Notes under the pieces: generated by a model
What the model was told of the DNA's origin: nothing
Databases searched by the model: none
The model's input: the letters and a program-made list of their open reading frames with translations, nothing else
Program-made: the position numbers and the translations under genes
Shown here: positions 1-11,493 of the stretch, piece after piece
Layout of the letters: every line of letters begins with the position of its first letter
Numbering within the stretch: position 1 is the stretch's first letter
Assembly: GCA_026018925.1 (NCBI GenBank)
Contig: JAKSZU010000003.1
Coordinates: 5,469,867-5,533,866, forward strand
Reading direction: 5' to 3'
Origin: Tupaia tana
Taxonomy: Eukaryota > Chordata > Mammalia > Scandentia > Tupaiidae
Length of the DNA: 64,000 nt

Positions 1-152
1 CGAGTTGTCTCCACTAGAAAAGACTGCAGAAGAGAGATCCTCACACTCCGTGAGCAGAGGACCCAGCTCCTGTGCCCAGGCACCTTCTGTCGGCGCCACA
101 CTGTAATGACTTTGCAAATTGCTCTTTCACATTTAGATTTGAAATAGTAATT

Positions 153-390
153 CTTTTTTTTTTTTCCTATAGGCATGTGCACGTGCCAGAGAGAAAATGA
201 GAAATCACTCCCCCCTGCCCCAGAGGGAATAGCCATGCTGCATCCCTTCTCCTCCATTTTCCTCCTAGGATCTTGGGCACACACACACACATGCCTGGCT
301 TGAGTTTTAAGTCACTAGCTCTGGGACTTGAACCATGGTTGACCACATGGGGGTCCAGCAACATAACCATTATGCCATCTGCTGGTCCCT
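153..390 (-). mobile_element. long-type tRNA-derived SINE
   Basis: Defining features of the long type, read 5' to 3' on the element strand: a head GGGACCAGCAG..GCGTAATGG resembling a pol III A box, then a B-box-like GGTTCGAGTCC, then CTCACGCCGGGCGCGTG, then GAGAGGAGAATGGAGGAG, then a CATCCCCCC-TG-GGGGGTGAT hairpin, a TCTCTGTCTCT stretch, GCGAGCGCACGCGCCCTATAG, and a poly-A tail. This copy has all blocks, is moderately diverged, and carries its T-run (inverted A-tail) at the low-coordinate end. Confidence 0.88.
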
Positions 391-922
391 GAAGTAGTCA
401 TTCTTAACAGGGCAATACCGTCTAAGAACAATGGCATGCCAGATTAGGGACTGCCAAGGGCCCGCAACTGAATGATGATCTATTTTACTGCTAAACCCCA
501 AAGACATGCACACGTTCGTGGGCATACTTTTAAGCTCCAGCAAACTGTGATGTTTCAAGATGAGTTAGAATCGCCTTTTGTCAGACTCAAGCTGCAGGAC
601 ACCTGTGGGGACTTAGGTGACTTACCTGTCTTGAATTCTTCTGGAATGAATTGACCAGAATGCTCTGGTACCCTGAGACCTGAGATCCCTTCTTGAATAT
701 GTTCCCTCCCAGAATCTCCTGAACGACGGAAATCTATGTCATCGAATGCAGTACAGAATTACCCTTGCTCAGTAAAAACAATCGCTTTGTTCTTGGAGAA
801 GGTAATGAAGTAGATCAAATGTTGCCAAGTCCATTCAAGGAAAAATGAGTGAGAACAGGAAGTATTCCAAGTAAGAGAGGGTTCTTAACTATAAACCCAG
901 GGAGTTTTAAAAGTAACATTAG

Positions 923-1182
923 GGGGACCAGCCTGGTACTACAGCAGTTAAGGGAGCCAGATTCCACGTGGCTGACCAAGTTCAAATCCCGGTCCTAGCA
1001 ACTTGAAAACATGCTGGATGCCCGTGCATTTGCACCCCAAGTCCTGATGTGATGGAGAAGTAGAGGGGAGGAAGGATTGCAGCGTGGCCGTACCCCGTGG
1101 GGTGCTTTCTTGTTTTCTTTCTCCTCTTTTCTCTTTCCAGCAAGTGCATGTACCCTCTGGCAATAAAAATAAATAAAAGTGG
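923..1182 (+). mobile_element. long-type tRNA-derived SINE, old copy
   Basis: The head, a degraded B box (AAGTTCAAATCCC), the GGATTGCAGCGTGGCC block and an AATAAAAATAAATAAAA tail are recognisable. Heavy divergence marks an old insertion. Confidence 0.7.
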
Positions 1183-1344
1183 TATCAGGGCCCGCTGGTC
1201 GTGAAGTGGTAATTTAGCTCTCTGGAATGCCAGAGCACACAGGAAGGCCCCGGGTTTACGTCCTGAAACCTCCCTGTCGGCACCAGGCCTATACACACCT
1301 GCCCGTGATCCAGGCTTTTCAACCATTTATTAACTATCTTGGAT

Positions 1345-1483
1345 TAGTTTGCATTTTCTTGGTTAATTATCCCTTACATCAACCACTGTATAGAAATTTA
1401 AGCATAAGTAATGGAATCATACACTAAGTAGGTGAACTGTGTCAATGTGAACTATGTATCAATAAAGCTGTTTTTTAAAAAAA
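1345..1483 (+). mobile_element. L1 3'-end fragment
   Basis: The segment ends TATCAATAAAGCTGTTTTTT followed by an A-run, which is the usual 3' terminus of older mammalian L1 subfamilies. The preceding bases (ACTAAGTAGGTGAACTGTG) fit the same 3' UTR type. The subfamily cannot be assigned by eye. Confidence 0.55.
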
Positions 1484-1844
1484 GTCATTAAATGATCTCA
1501 CTCTCCCTCCTGTGCTGCGAAAGAGGCACAATATTCTCTTTGCTGGCGAATTCTGTAGGACATTACAGGAACAGTGAATTCCCTGTTTAAACTCTTTTAG
1601 AGCATAGGAAAGCATGGAGCTTCCCAACTCGTTCTTGCAGCAAGCTTGATCCTGAAATGAAAACCAGAGGAAGATAGCACACGAGAGTGAAAATAAGGCT
1701 CACTGCCCTGTGTGAAACATGGGCACAACTCCGAAGTAAAACCCACCAGGAGCCGTGCGCAGTACTGGAGGCCTGCCGTGTTGTGGCCCGCGAGGCTCAT
1801 CCAGGAAAAGCAGGACTACGTCTTAGATTAAGGACTTTACTAAA

Positions 1845-2085
1845 GGGGGCCAGCAAGGGCTTGGTGGTTAAGGTATGATCTCCAAACCACAGTTCAAGTC
1901 CTGCACCCAGCGGCTTGGAACGCTGGGCGTATGTGCATGCGTGCCCAAAATCCCGAGAGGAGAATGGAGAAGGGATTGTGGCATGGCCGTCCCCCAGTGT
2001 GGAGGAGTGAGTTCTCACTTTCTGTCTCTCCAGCAAGTGTACATGCATATAGCAAACATCTCTCAAAAATTTTTTTTTGAAAATC
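1845..2085 (+). mobile_element. long-type tRNA-derived SINE
   Basis: Head GGGGGCCAGCAAGGGC, B box CAGTTCAAGTCC, the AATCCCGAGAGGAGAATGG block and the 3' AACATCTCTCAAAAA end are present. The C/G hairpin is decayed. No clear target duplication was found. Confidence 0.8.
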
Positions 2086-2617
2086 TTACTAAGGAATCCA
2101 CATCCTTAGGAGATGAAGATGAGGAGGGAAACCTCTCGTTATTGCACTGGATGTTGAAGTAGCTGTCGGTAAAATTCAGCATGCGCTCTCCTTGAGAAAT
2201 CTGTAATAAGCCAGGGCTGGAGGAAAGCTCTCCGCGTTGCTGAAAGCGTGTCTGAGGCGTGTTCGGCCAGGGCAGCGGCCGAGGAGTCCCTGGTTTCGTG
2301 GCTGGCATGGTGTTTCGGTGCTTCCTGCTTTCTTCCCGTGAGCGAACCTTGATCCCCACTGTTGCTACAGCTTCGTCGGTGGGCTCTGCTTCCTTTACGA
2401 GGGAACCTTGGCTGTGGTAGGTGGCTTAGCTACATAGTTCCTAGAATTAAATGTGAAGCCATTTTCAAACTGATGGAAGCCACTGACAGTCAAGGTCACG
2501 GCTTCGTCTGTGACATTCCTTAGGCATTTATTGGAACTCATTTTGAACTAATTGGGCCAGCTATTTGCCTTTGTCTGTCCTTTCTTTTCTAACACTCTTT
2601 CACTGCCCCCTTTTTTA

Positions 2618-2797
2618 GAAGCGGTGGCATGGTGGTTAAGGTGCTAGACTCCCACGTGGCCAACCGCAGCTTGAATCCCAGACCTGGTGGCTTGCTTTCT
2701 CACTTTCTCACTTTCTCTCTCTTTCTCTCTCCCTTGCATATGAAAGGGGGAGAGAAAAAATTTGAAATAATAAAAGTAAAAAACATTTTTTTAAAAG
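2618..2797 (+). mobile_element. short-type tRNA-derived SINE
   Basis: Defining features of the short type: the same tRNA-like head as the long type (GGTGGCATGGTGGTTAAGG, then CCCACGTGGCCAACCGCAG), then GGTGGCTTGCTTTCTCACTTT, a CT-rich stretch, and an A/T-rich tail with AATAAA-like units. It lacks the CGCGTGTG and hairpin blocks of the long type. Confidence 0.75.
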
Positions 2798-3191
2798 GCA
2801 TATGCATTTTCTTGGTATTATAATACATCATCCCCACATGTGAAAACAGATGCAAGGAACAGGGAAAGGGAAAAAAACTAGCTAATGGCCTTCACTTTCT
2901 CTGCTACCTTGTAAGTCCTGTGAAGTTATGTTTAATAATAAAATGTTAATGTTTCCAAGCATTGTTCAATGTTTCCAAGCATTTCGAAAGATCTTATACT
3001 CATTTAAAGAGTTTCATTTTTTTCTTTTTCGTATATTTTCAAGTTCCGTGTTCTCCTTTTTGCTTATTTTTTGCTCAAATATTTTTAAAATGTTCTAACA
3101 GAAAAAATATAGCTGGCCCTCCGTATCTACATATTCAGCCAATTGTGAATCCAAATTTATCCCAAAAAAATTTTAAAATAAAATATACTGT

Positions 3192-3430
3192 TTTTTAAGA
3201 GAGAATTTTGCTATAGGGCACGTGCGCTTGCCAGAGAGATAGAAAGTGAGACATCACCCCCACCCAGGGGGGATAACCATGCCACAGTCCCTTCTCCTCC
3301 ATTCTCCACTCAGGATTGGGCATGCCTAACATGTGCCCAGTGTGAGTTTAAACTGCCGGGTCTGGGATTCGACCCACGGTTGACTACATGGGAGTCCAAC
3401 AACATAACCATGATGCCATCTGCTGGTCCC
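3192..3430 (-). mobile_element. long-type SINE inside the Tigger remnant
   Basis: It runs from a T-run through GCTATAGGGCACGTGCGC and ACCCAGGGGGGATAACC to CCATCTGCTGGTCCC. It is full length and moderately diverged. Confidence 0.85.
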
Positions 3431-3509
3431 AAAAAATACCGATTTTTAAATATAATATGAAACTGTTTACATAGCATTACATTGTGTTAGGTATTATAAG
3501 TAATTCAGA

Positions 3510-3679
3510 GGGGCTGACAGGTGGCGCGGTTGAGGTGCTGGGCTCCCATATGATTGACCATCACTTGGGTCCCAAACCTGATGACTTGTTTTCTCACTTT
3601 CTCCCTCTTTCTTTGTTGTTCTCTGGTCATGTTGAAAAATAATGAAAAATAAAATTAAATAATTATTTTCAAAAATAAA
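3510..3679 (+). mobile_element. short-type SINE inside the Tigger remnant
   Basis: Head GGGGCTGACAGGTGGCGCGG, then TTTTCTCACTTTCTCCCTC, and a tail with AAAATAAAATTAAATAATTA. The head's B box is poor. Confidence 0.7.
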
Positions 3680-3906
3680 CTAGAGATGATTTAGGGGAGG
3701 TTGTGTGTAGATTATTTGAAATGTGACACCTTTTTAAGAAAACATACCATACTGTTTATATCTAAGATACCTGAGCGTACCTAAGGATTTTGGTGTTTGT
3801 AGGGGGTCCTGGAATTAATCCCCATGGATAATGAGGGACAGCTGTGCTCTCTATATATAGTAAACTTGTTTTTTTAAGTGTGGAATAAAGTATAAAATAT
3901 TAACTG

Positions 3907-4168
3907 TGGAACCAGCAGTTGGTGTAATGGCTATGCTATGTCGCTGAACTATGTAGCCGACCGCAGTTCGAGTCCCGGACCTGGTGGCTTAAACTCACGC
4001 CGGGCGCGTGTGTGCCCAAGATCCCGAGAGGAGAATGGAGGAGAAGGGATAGCGGCATGGCCATCCCCCCTTGGGGGGTGATTTCTCACTTTCTGTCTCT
4101 GTCTCTCTCTGTCTTTCTGGCGAGTGCACGCACCCTATAGCAAAAACCTCAACAACAACAACAAAAAA
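3907..4168 (+). mobile_element. long-type SINE with target duplication
   Basis: A near-complete copy. A repeated ATTAAC[T/C]GT flanks it (before 3907 and after its CAACAACAACAACAAAAAA tail), consistent with L1-type integration. The head carries a short local repeat (GGCTATGCTATGTCGC). Confidence 0.88.
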
Positions 4169-4396
4169 TTAACCGTAGCATGGTTAATATTGATAATATT
4201 GTTCTTTGTGGAATTGCACTGAAATTCAGTATATTATGTTAAAACTTTGGGAACTGGGAATAGGAGTCATATTATCTGTTTTGAGAGGTTTTTTTTTTTA
4301 TTTCAGTGAAATTTAGGACAAGTTTAAATATTATTTAAAATGCCATTTATTCTTATGCACTCAGCTCTTTAGGACATGGTTTAAATTAACAAGTGT

Positions 4397-4593
4397 GGGG
4401 GCTGGCAGGTGGCGTGGTGGCTAAGGTGACTGGACTCCCACATAGCTGATCTCAGTTCGAATCCCAGACCTGGCAGCTTGCATTCTCACTTTCATTTTCT
4501 CTCTGTCTCTCTCTGGTCAACTTCAAAAAAAAATATTTTTTTAATAAAATAAAGACTGAATAAAATTAAATAAAATAATTCTTTAAAAAATAA
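4397..4593 (+). mobile_element. short-type SINE
   Basis: Head GGGGGCTGGCAGGTGGCGTGG, B box CAGTTCGAATCCC, CT-rich stretch, then GGTCAACTTC and an A/T tail with several AATAAA units. Confidence 0.8.
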
Positions 4594-4672
4594 ATCAACT
4601 AGTATGACTTGTGATTAACAAGTGAATATAAGACGTAAAATACAATATTCAGTTATTATAAATAGACGAGAT

Positions 4673-4903
4673 GGAGGGCTAGCCCCATGCCTAGTGGTTT
4701 AGAGAGCTGATCCTGCATGGCTGACCCTGTGGTTCAAGTCCTGGACCCAGTGCCCTGAGAAATGCCAGCGTGTATGTGTGCATGCCCAAGAGCCTGCAAG
4801 GAGGCAGAAACGGAGGAGAAAGGATTGTGACATGGCCATTCCCCATCGAGGGGCGCTTTCTCACTTTCCCTCTCTGTCTCTGAAAGATTTTTAAAAATTA
4901 AAC
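4673..4903 (+). mobile_element. long-type SINE, old and diverged
   Basis: B box GTGGTTCAAGTCCTGG, then CATGCCCAAGAGCCTGC, GGATTGTGACATGGCC and a tail-ward CTCTCTGTCTCTGAAAG. The head (GGAGGGCTAGCCCCATGCC) departs from the usual form and the 3' CCCTATAG block is missing. Confidence 0.65.
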
Positions 4904-4905
4904 AA

Positions 4906-5158
4906 GGGGGAGACCAGCAGATGGCGTAATAGTGATGTTGCTGGACTCCCACATGGCCAACTGTGGTCTGAGTCCTAGACCCAGAAGCTAGAAACTTACA
5001 CCGGGTGCTGTGCGTGCATGCCCGAAACCCTGAGAGGAGAATGAAGGAGAAGAGATTGTGGTGTGGCCATGCACCCTGGGGGATGATTTCTCACTTTCTA
5101 TTTCTCTCTGTCTCTCTGACAAGGGCACATGCCCTATAGCAAAAGAAAAAAAAAGAAA
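4906..5158 (+). mobile_element. long-type SINE
   Basis: It starts GGGGGAGACCAGCAGATGGC directly after the A-rich end of the previous SINE and ends GCCCTATAGCAAAAGAAAAA. The target was probably the older copy's tail. Confidence 0.85.
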
Positions 5159-5884
5159 GGCGAGGTGGAGGTTTGGTTTGGTACTGGGTATGTGCGCAGC
5201 CGGTGCATACATGTGTTTACGTGTGTGCATGCATGTGGCGTGTGTACATTTTGTGCACACATGTGTTTCCTCCCTGGCAGAGCCCCTGTTGGCTGGGAGC
5301 TGGGCAGTGGCTTCAGAAGCCTGTCCCTGTGGACAAGCCCCTGCTCCCTCTGCGGGTTCTCTCTGTGCCGCTCCTTTGGCCCCTCGGCCCCGGCCCGCTC
5401 TTCCAGCTCTGACTAGCCGGCACTTCTGTTTACCAGGACAGCAGGAGCTGGTTTAGTCACGATGGCACAACAGCACTGAGCAGAGTAAGCGGTTCTGGGC
5501 AGGGGCTGGGCAGGTTGGGGAGTGGGTTCCGGGCCCTGGCCTGGAGCACCCAGAACTCCCTACGGTGCATGTGCGGATGCAGGGCGTTCTGCTGGCACCC
5601 GTTGGTCTCTGCTCACTTACCCCCACATGGGCCCCGCGGCTCTGGGGTACTCCAGGGCCCCTGCCTCGCCGCCTGCCCTTGCCCTTGGTCCGTGTTCCTT
5701 TCTTTCCTTGGCCTTGTCCTCCTTAAGTCTACCCGGAGCATGGCCGCCCCTGCGAGGATGTTTCAGAGCGCAGATCTGAGCCAGGACCCCCGCATGGCAT
5801 GCTGGCACTTTCTCATCACCTGTAGGACCTCACCCAGGGCGGGCCCCAGCACCCCTTGTCCCTCTCTGCAAGCTCTCCCCAAAT

Positions 5885-5965
5885 CGGCACACACCTATGG
5901 TCCCAGCTACTTGGGATCCCGAGGCAGGAAGATTGTGATACCGCGAGACCCTGTCCGGGATGGGA
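5885..5965 (+). mobile_element. 7SL RNA-derived SINE monomer fragment
   Basis: It contains GGTCCCAGCTACTTGGGA, then GAGGCAGGAAGATTG, then GAGACCCTGTC. These are the signature blocks of Alu/B1-type 7SL-derived SINEs. It is single-armed and diverged. Such elements are known from Euarchontoglires. Confidence 0.6.
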
Positions 5966-6119
5966 GTGGGCTGTGAGGAGGAGCCGGGTGGTCGCGTTGG
6001 CTCTGCGCGCACACTTGGGCAGGCTCTCGGCTGGCAGAGCAGGTGGCCCCAGGGGACAGGTGCGGGGCCGCGGCTCTGGCCCGTTTCTCTTCGCATGTCT
6101 CACCCGTGTCAAAGCACTG

Positions 6120-6245
6120 CTTATTGTTGTTGTTGTTGTTGTTATTATTAATTTGCTGTCGGTCATGTGCGCTCACCAGAGAGAGAGAGACAGAAATAAA
6201 AAATAGCCAACTGCCAGTTCCGGGTCTTGAACTGCAGTGGCCACC
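6120..6245 (-). mobile_element. tRNA-type SINE fragment with GTT microsatellite
   Basis: A (GTT)n run at 6124-6143 leads into TCATGTGCGCTCACCAGAG, GAGAGAGACAGAAA and a B-box region CCGGGTCTTGAACTGCAG in inverted sense. The central blocks and the head end are missing. Confidence 0.55.
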
Positions 6246-7463
6246 GTTTTTAATGAAGCCCGTTAGTGATGCTCTTTCACTCCAACAGAAGTGGGCAAAG
6301 TGATGAGTGAGCAGGGCACCGACGCTCCAAACGCTGCACGCCTTGTGCCATGAGGTCGTGCACACGAAGGGAGCCTTGGGCGCCCAGCGCAGTGTGACAC
6401 GGCACGTCTGCTCTGAGACGGTGACATGGGACCAGCCCTCGTCCCGTGCGGCGCAGCTCTCCAGGCTGGCGTCTCTCTAGCCATCGGACTCATTCCTTCC
6501 CGAGTCTGGGCTTCCTTACATGGCTTCCATCTCCACTAATCAGCACTTCCGTCTTCCCACCAGCTGCACACTCACTTGGCTTGGATCGTCAGGTCCCTAG
6601 AAGACTCACAGTTACCAAAGCACTAACGCAGAGTGGCAGTCCTGGACCCGAGGACCCGACCTGGCGCTGAGTGTGGCTGACACAGAGGTCCCCTTGCAGG
6701 TGGACCCTCCCGTGTGTGTACAGCGTAGGCAGCACTCGGTTCTAAGGGGTGTGTGAGCTGACCGGCGTCCCCACCCCAGCGGACAGGCTCCTGGTCGGAC
6801 AACCTGCCTGGGCTCCATTCTCCACCTTCCAGGCCTTTCTTCTACGATCCCTCTGTACAAAGATGAAAGCAGAGAACGTCAAAGATGGGTTCTTACAGTT
6901 GTCCGACCGTTCTCACAGTTCCACATTGGAAATATTCATGTTTTACTTAGCAAAGGCATAGTTTTATAGACAGGAGGGTAGACAGCAATGCTCGTAAAGG
7001 TCCCATATTAAAAAGTAGAGCTTATATAAAAGTAAGAGTCGGTGGCCTTCCCCGTGCTGAATATGCCGCAGGTTGACAGCACGACTGCCGCTCACCCCCT
7101 TCCCAGAGGGAGCCGTGAGGGAGCAGGCGGGTGGCTGTGGCTCACCAAGAGCTGTCTCGGAGGGTCTTTCTTCCTTCTCACCTTCTGAGCTGCTCTTTCT
7201 AGTTGCAGTCAACCCCGTGTGAAAGTAGGGTGGTGGACCAGCCCTCCTCTGCACTCAGTGAGATTCAGGACTTGGCCGTGAGAGGTCGGTGGGATCCGTG
7301 ACGGGGTGACAGCCTGGCAGGTTCCTCCCAGTCTTGTCGTGCACCCGCCACTCTGGAGTCCCAGTGCTGGGGCGAGAACCTAGCTAGGACGGGTGGGTTG
7401 GTGGCGCTGTGCAATTGGTGGTAGGCTACTCAGCAGTCGTCACCCTGAGGGACAGCGTTTCTT

Positions 7464-7739
7464 TCTTTCTTTTTTTTTTTTTTTTTTGAGAGATTTTCGC
7501 TATAGGGCGCGTGCGCTCGCCAGACAGACAGAGAGAGACACAGAGACAGAAAGGGAGAAATCACCCCCCAGGGGGGATGGCCACACCGCAATCCCTTCTC
7601 CTCCATTCTCCTCTCGGGATCTTGGGCACGCACGCACACGCGCCAGGCGTGAGTTTTAAGCCACCGGGTCCGGGACGCGAACTGCAGTCGACTACGTGGG
7701 AGTCCAGCGACATAGCCATTACGCTAACTGCTGGTTCCC
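7464..7739 (-). mobile_element. long-type SINE, young, with perfect 17-bp TSD
   Basis: A complete, CpG-rich copy. The 17-bp duplication GAGGGACAGCGTTTCTT lies at 7447-7463 and again at 7740-7756 without mismatch. The T-run (A-tail) begins right after the first repeat, as expected for L1-driven retroposition. Confidence 0.95.
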
Positions 7740-8230
7740 GAGGGACAGCGTTTCTTGAAGACACTCCTGGCCACGGTCTCGTGTGCTGGCCGACCTCACG
7801 TTGGTCAGTGCATTAAAGACACACTTTCATACTGGCCTCTGCCTCTACACACCCTTCAGTCTGTGCTCGACTAACAAGCCATAGGGAGCCTTTCCTCTAG
7901 TCAAGGCCGAAGGGACCAGAGAAGCCTCCGTTTGACCACAGGCTTCACAGAGTCTTTCTAAATTACAATTCTCTGTAAACAGGTTTTATAAGGAGCGACT
8001 TGTTAGTATAGTGAGCGTATCGGAGACAGGAGTGCGTCAGCTTGTCCGCCATATTTCCAGGCTTCTAAAAGTAAGCGTGGCCATTTCAAGCCTGTCCGTA
8101 GTCCCCTTCAGTTCAACTGCCTTTTCTTTTCCTCCGCCTAATAGAATTAGAAAATATCTTCAATACAAAGTACATCTGAAACATCTTAAAGTTCTAGGTC
8201 AATGTGATTTCACTTTTTTAAAAATTCCTT

Positions 8231-8430
8231 GGGGGTGCTAGGTGGTGGCACAGTGGTAACGCCACCAGGCCCACATGGGAAGGTCCCCAGTTCACATCTG
8301 CAGTCACGTCCCCAACCTTGCCTGCAGGCTGCGTGCACGAGCTCCCGTGATGGGGGCTGGGTAATGCTGGGGTGACACACGGTCTGTCTGTGTCTGTCTG
8401 TCGGAGGGAATAAATACGTAAACGTAAAGG
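8231..8430 (+). mobile_element. degenerate tRNA-type SINE
   Basis: GGTGGTGGCACAGTGGTAACG and a CCCACATGGGAAGGTCCCCAG head region are followed by a GTCTGTCTGTGTCTGTCTGT stretch and AATAAATACGTAAA. Several family blocks are absent, so the assignment is tentative. Confidence 0.45.
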
Positions 8431-9069
8431 CGAAGTTCCAGCGCACTTCCACAGGTGCATTGTGGGAGAATCCCCCCTCCTCGGTCCCACGGAGGCATGG
8501 GAGCTTCTTCCCTGGCTGTTAAACTCCAACTCATCAGGACGTTTTCAGGCCTGCGTGCTGCACTTGCCGCCGTTTTCCTCTCTGAGGACAGAAACATGGT
8601 CGTCGTCTGACTCCCTGCTCCCTCTGCTCGCCTTTGACCTCTGCATCTTTCAGTGCTGTGCAGTTGAGCAAGCGCCCTCCTGCTCCCACGGACTCTCCGG
8701 GTGCCGGGGTTAGAAGGAAGAGTAAGGCCCACCCGCTGCCCAGGAAGAGCCGGACCTGTGCCCTGAGTCCCAGGCAGGGCTGTGGGGCTCGAGAGTCCGT
8801 GACTCGCCCAGCCAGGCCGTCCGCTCCACGGAGGGCGCTAGTGGAGGAAGCGGCCTATGAGCTGAGCCCTGGAGTCTGTCTGTTTGCTGAGACCGTCTGG
8901 TGCTGACCACAGACTCGGTGCTTAGAGCAGCAGTTTATTCTCGCAGTTCGGGGACAGGGTCTGGAATGAGCTCTTGCAGGGTCCACACACTCCTGGAGGC
9001 CCAGAGGAAGGATCAGCCCCCAGCTCTCTGAGCACCTGGTAGTCGGCCGTGGGGCTGGGCGTTCTGGGC

Positions 9070-9470
9070 TTGCAGACATGTTTGCAGTCTCTGCCTCTGT
9101 CCTTGGAGTCACGGCTCTGCGGTCTCTGTCTCTGTCCTTGCAGGCACATCTCTGTGGTTTCTGTCTCTGTCTTTGGAATCACAGCTCTGCAGTCTCTGTC
9201 CTTGCAGACATATCTCTGCAGTCTCTGTCTCTGTCCTTGCAGGCACATCTCTGCGGTCTCTGTCTCTGTCCTTGGAGTCACAGCTCTGCAGTCTCTGTCT
9301 CTGTCCTTGCAGGCACATCTCTGCGGTCTTTGTCTCTGTCCTTGGAGTCACAGCTCTGTGGTCTCTGTCTCTGTCCTTGCAGACACATCTCTGCAGTCTC
9401 TGTCTCTGTCCTTGGAGTCACAGCAATGTGGTCTCTGTCCTTGCAGACATGTCTCTGTGGTCTCTGCCTC
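9070..9470. repeat. minisatellite, 35-bp monomers alternating as a 70-bp dimer
   Basis: About eleven monomers. Two types mostly alternate: one carries CTTGGAGTCACAGCTCTG, the other CTTGCAGGCACATCTCTG, each followed by a shared CTGTCTCTGTC segment. A few monomers lack six bases. Because 35 is not a multiple of three and the unit has few stops, long frames appear on both strands. These are composition effects, not genes. Confidence 0.9.
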
Positions 9471-10005
9471 TGTCCTCAGCAGCCTTCCCCTCTGGGTCTG
9501 TCTCCCTGTCTCCTCCTCTCCTTCGCAAGAGAACACTCCTTGTTGGACTGAAGGCCTGCCCTCATCTGCAGACCCTTTCCCAAATCGCGTCTGCAGAGAC
9601 CTTACCGCAAATAAGGCCCCCCGAACTGCAGGTGGACATTTCTCCTAGGGGTGGGGGCACTCTCCAGCCGTGCAGGAAGGGGAGAAGGATGTGGGTGGGC
9701 CATAGAGGGGACGGAGGGCAGAGTAGTGTGCAGGTACAGAGCAAGCCGGGCCTACTTAGAAAAGGGAGTGTTGAGTGATCCTAGAGTACAGGGCTCCCGG
9801 GGGCGTGGTGGGAGGTGAGCGGGAAAGGAGGTTCGGTTAGAGTGCTAGAAACTGTGGTTGGTGTGGGGGACGGTGTGTAGGCCTGGGGACGGGCCAGCTA
9901 TGCGCCAAGGGCGTTGTGGAACCAGATCTGTGTTTGGAAGGAGAAACATTTACTTCCACGTATCCCTATTCAGTGGTTTTATCCTTTGCATTTAAACTTA
10001 AATAT

Positions 10006-10236
10006 TGCAGCCAGCCGGTGGCATGGTAGTTACGGCAGCTGGATCCCACATGGCTGACTTCACGGTTCGAGTCCTGGACCAGTACCCTGAAAAACATGCC
10101 AGGCGCGCGTGTGTGTGCACACAGTCCCGAGAGAAGGGATGTGGCGTGACTAGTGATTTCTCACTTTCCTTCTCTCTATCGCTCCCACCCCTCTCCAGTG
10201 AGTATACATGCCCTATAGCTAGGCTGAAAGCAAACA
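10006..10236 (+). mobile_element. long-type SINE
   Basis: Head CAGCCAGCCGGTGGCATGG, B box CACGGTTCGAGTCCTGG and 3' CATGCCCTATAGCTAG. The region around the GC hairpin is deleted (GGCGTGACTAGTGATTTC). Confidence 0.75.
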
Positions 10237-10252
10237 CTTAGATGCCTATTTT

Positions 10253-10415
10253 TTTAAAAAATTATTTTATTTAACTTTATTCATTTTTATTTATTTTAAT
10301 TTGATAGAGAGGGACAGAGCGAGAGAGAGAGAGGAAGCTCCCAGGTTCAGGACTTGAACTGCAGTCGGCCTTGTGGGAGTCCAGCACCTTCATCTCCACA
10401 CCACCTGCCGGCCCC
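10253..10415 (-). mobile_element. short-type SINE with 16-bp TSD
   Basis: CTTAGATGCCTATTTT lies at 10237-10252 and again at 10416-10431. In element sense it starts GGGGGCCGGCAGGTGG and ends with a TAAATAAAATAATTTTTT-like tail. Confidence 0.9.
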
Positions 10416-10480
10416 CTTAGATGCCTATTTTAAATTTTGTTGTTAGCTGTTATAAATTAAGTGTATGAGGGGGCAGTCTT

Positions 10481-10752
10481 TTTTTTTTTCTTCTTTTTTT
10501 GGAGAGGTTTTTGCTATAGGGTGCGTGCACTCGCCAGAAAGACAGAGAGAGACAGAGAGACAGAAAGAGAGAAATCACCCCCCAGGGGGGATGACCATGC
10601 CACAGTCCCTTCTCCTCCGTTCTCCTCTCAGGATCTTGGGCACGCACGCACACGTGCCCGGCGTGAGTTTAAGCCACCGGGTCTGGGACTCGAACCACGG
10701 CGACTACATGGGAGCCCAGCGACATAGCCATTACGCCAACTGCTGGTCACAC
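10481..10752 (-). mobile_element. long-type SINE with 14-bp TSD
   Basis: GAGGGGGCAGTCTT is repeated at 10467-10480 and 10753-10766. All family blocks are present and divergence is low. Confidence 0.93.
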
Positions 10753-11493
10753 GAGGGGGCAGTCTTTAACAGTTTCATAGAAAGCGAGTATTATGAGAAA
10801 CTATACACGGGCTACAAAAGTCTTGGCACCAAGTTAATAATTCCATTTTCTACAAACCTTCTGACGCTCCCCTGTGGCTCGCTGCTTCCCAGCGTCACTG
10901 TCTAGCAGTGTCCTTGGGTTGATGTCACCGTGGGAGCTATTTAAAGGCTGGTAAGAGTTCACAGAATCCCACAGACGGGTTCCTTCTTCTCGGCCGGGCA
11001 CCGGAGGCCAGCACCCTGTAATGCCCCCTCCCCACCGAAGCGAAATGGAACATTGCGATGCTATCTGAACCCTGGTTACCTCTGGAATATTGAGTTTGAA
11101 CCTCTTGCCTTCTCGAGAATGTTAGTCATGCATTCCAGACAGCCTGTTGTCGCGGCGTGCACTTAGTGTTCGGGACTGTGTTCGCTTGCTTAGCTCCAAA
11201 CCACTCTTTTCTTTGCTTTTTTTTCCTCCAAGTACAATTTGAGACTTCAGCATAATGTAAATAGTATGGATGGCACCACCCATAATCAGAAAATGTACAC
11301 TACATACAGAGTTGACCGAAAAAAGGATGTTTTATAATACCTTACTTTATTTTCCTAATTTAAAATGCCAGTGCTTCTGTTAACAGTGTTGTTTCATGTT
11401 TTATTACATCAGTAACAATCTATCTTTATTCCAGACCAACAGAAACTTTATTATGATTTGGTTTTTATTTATATTTATATTATTACTGTTCCG

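Larger units (their letters stand above)
3110..3845. mobile_element. Tigger-family (TcMar) DNA transposon remnant, with two SINE insertions
   Basis: One end reads AGCTGGCCCTCCGTATCTAC and the other reads CCATGGATAATGAGGGACAG then CTGT. These are degenerate inverted termini of the Tigger/MER2 type. The interior part (taagtaattcaga, ctagagatgatttaggggag, atatctaagatacctgagc) also follows that group as I remember it. A long-type and a short-type SINE interrupt it, so it predates both. It is non-autonomous and encodes no transposase. Confidence 0.7.

Noticed and set aside
9049..9778. Overlapping frames of 157-201 codons on + and 80-119 on -
   Set aside because: They are translations of a 35-bp tandem repeat that shifts frame each unit; no conserved protein character.
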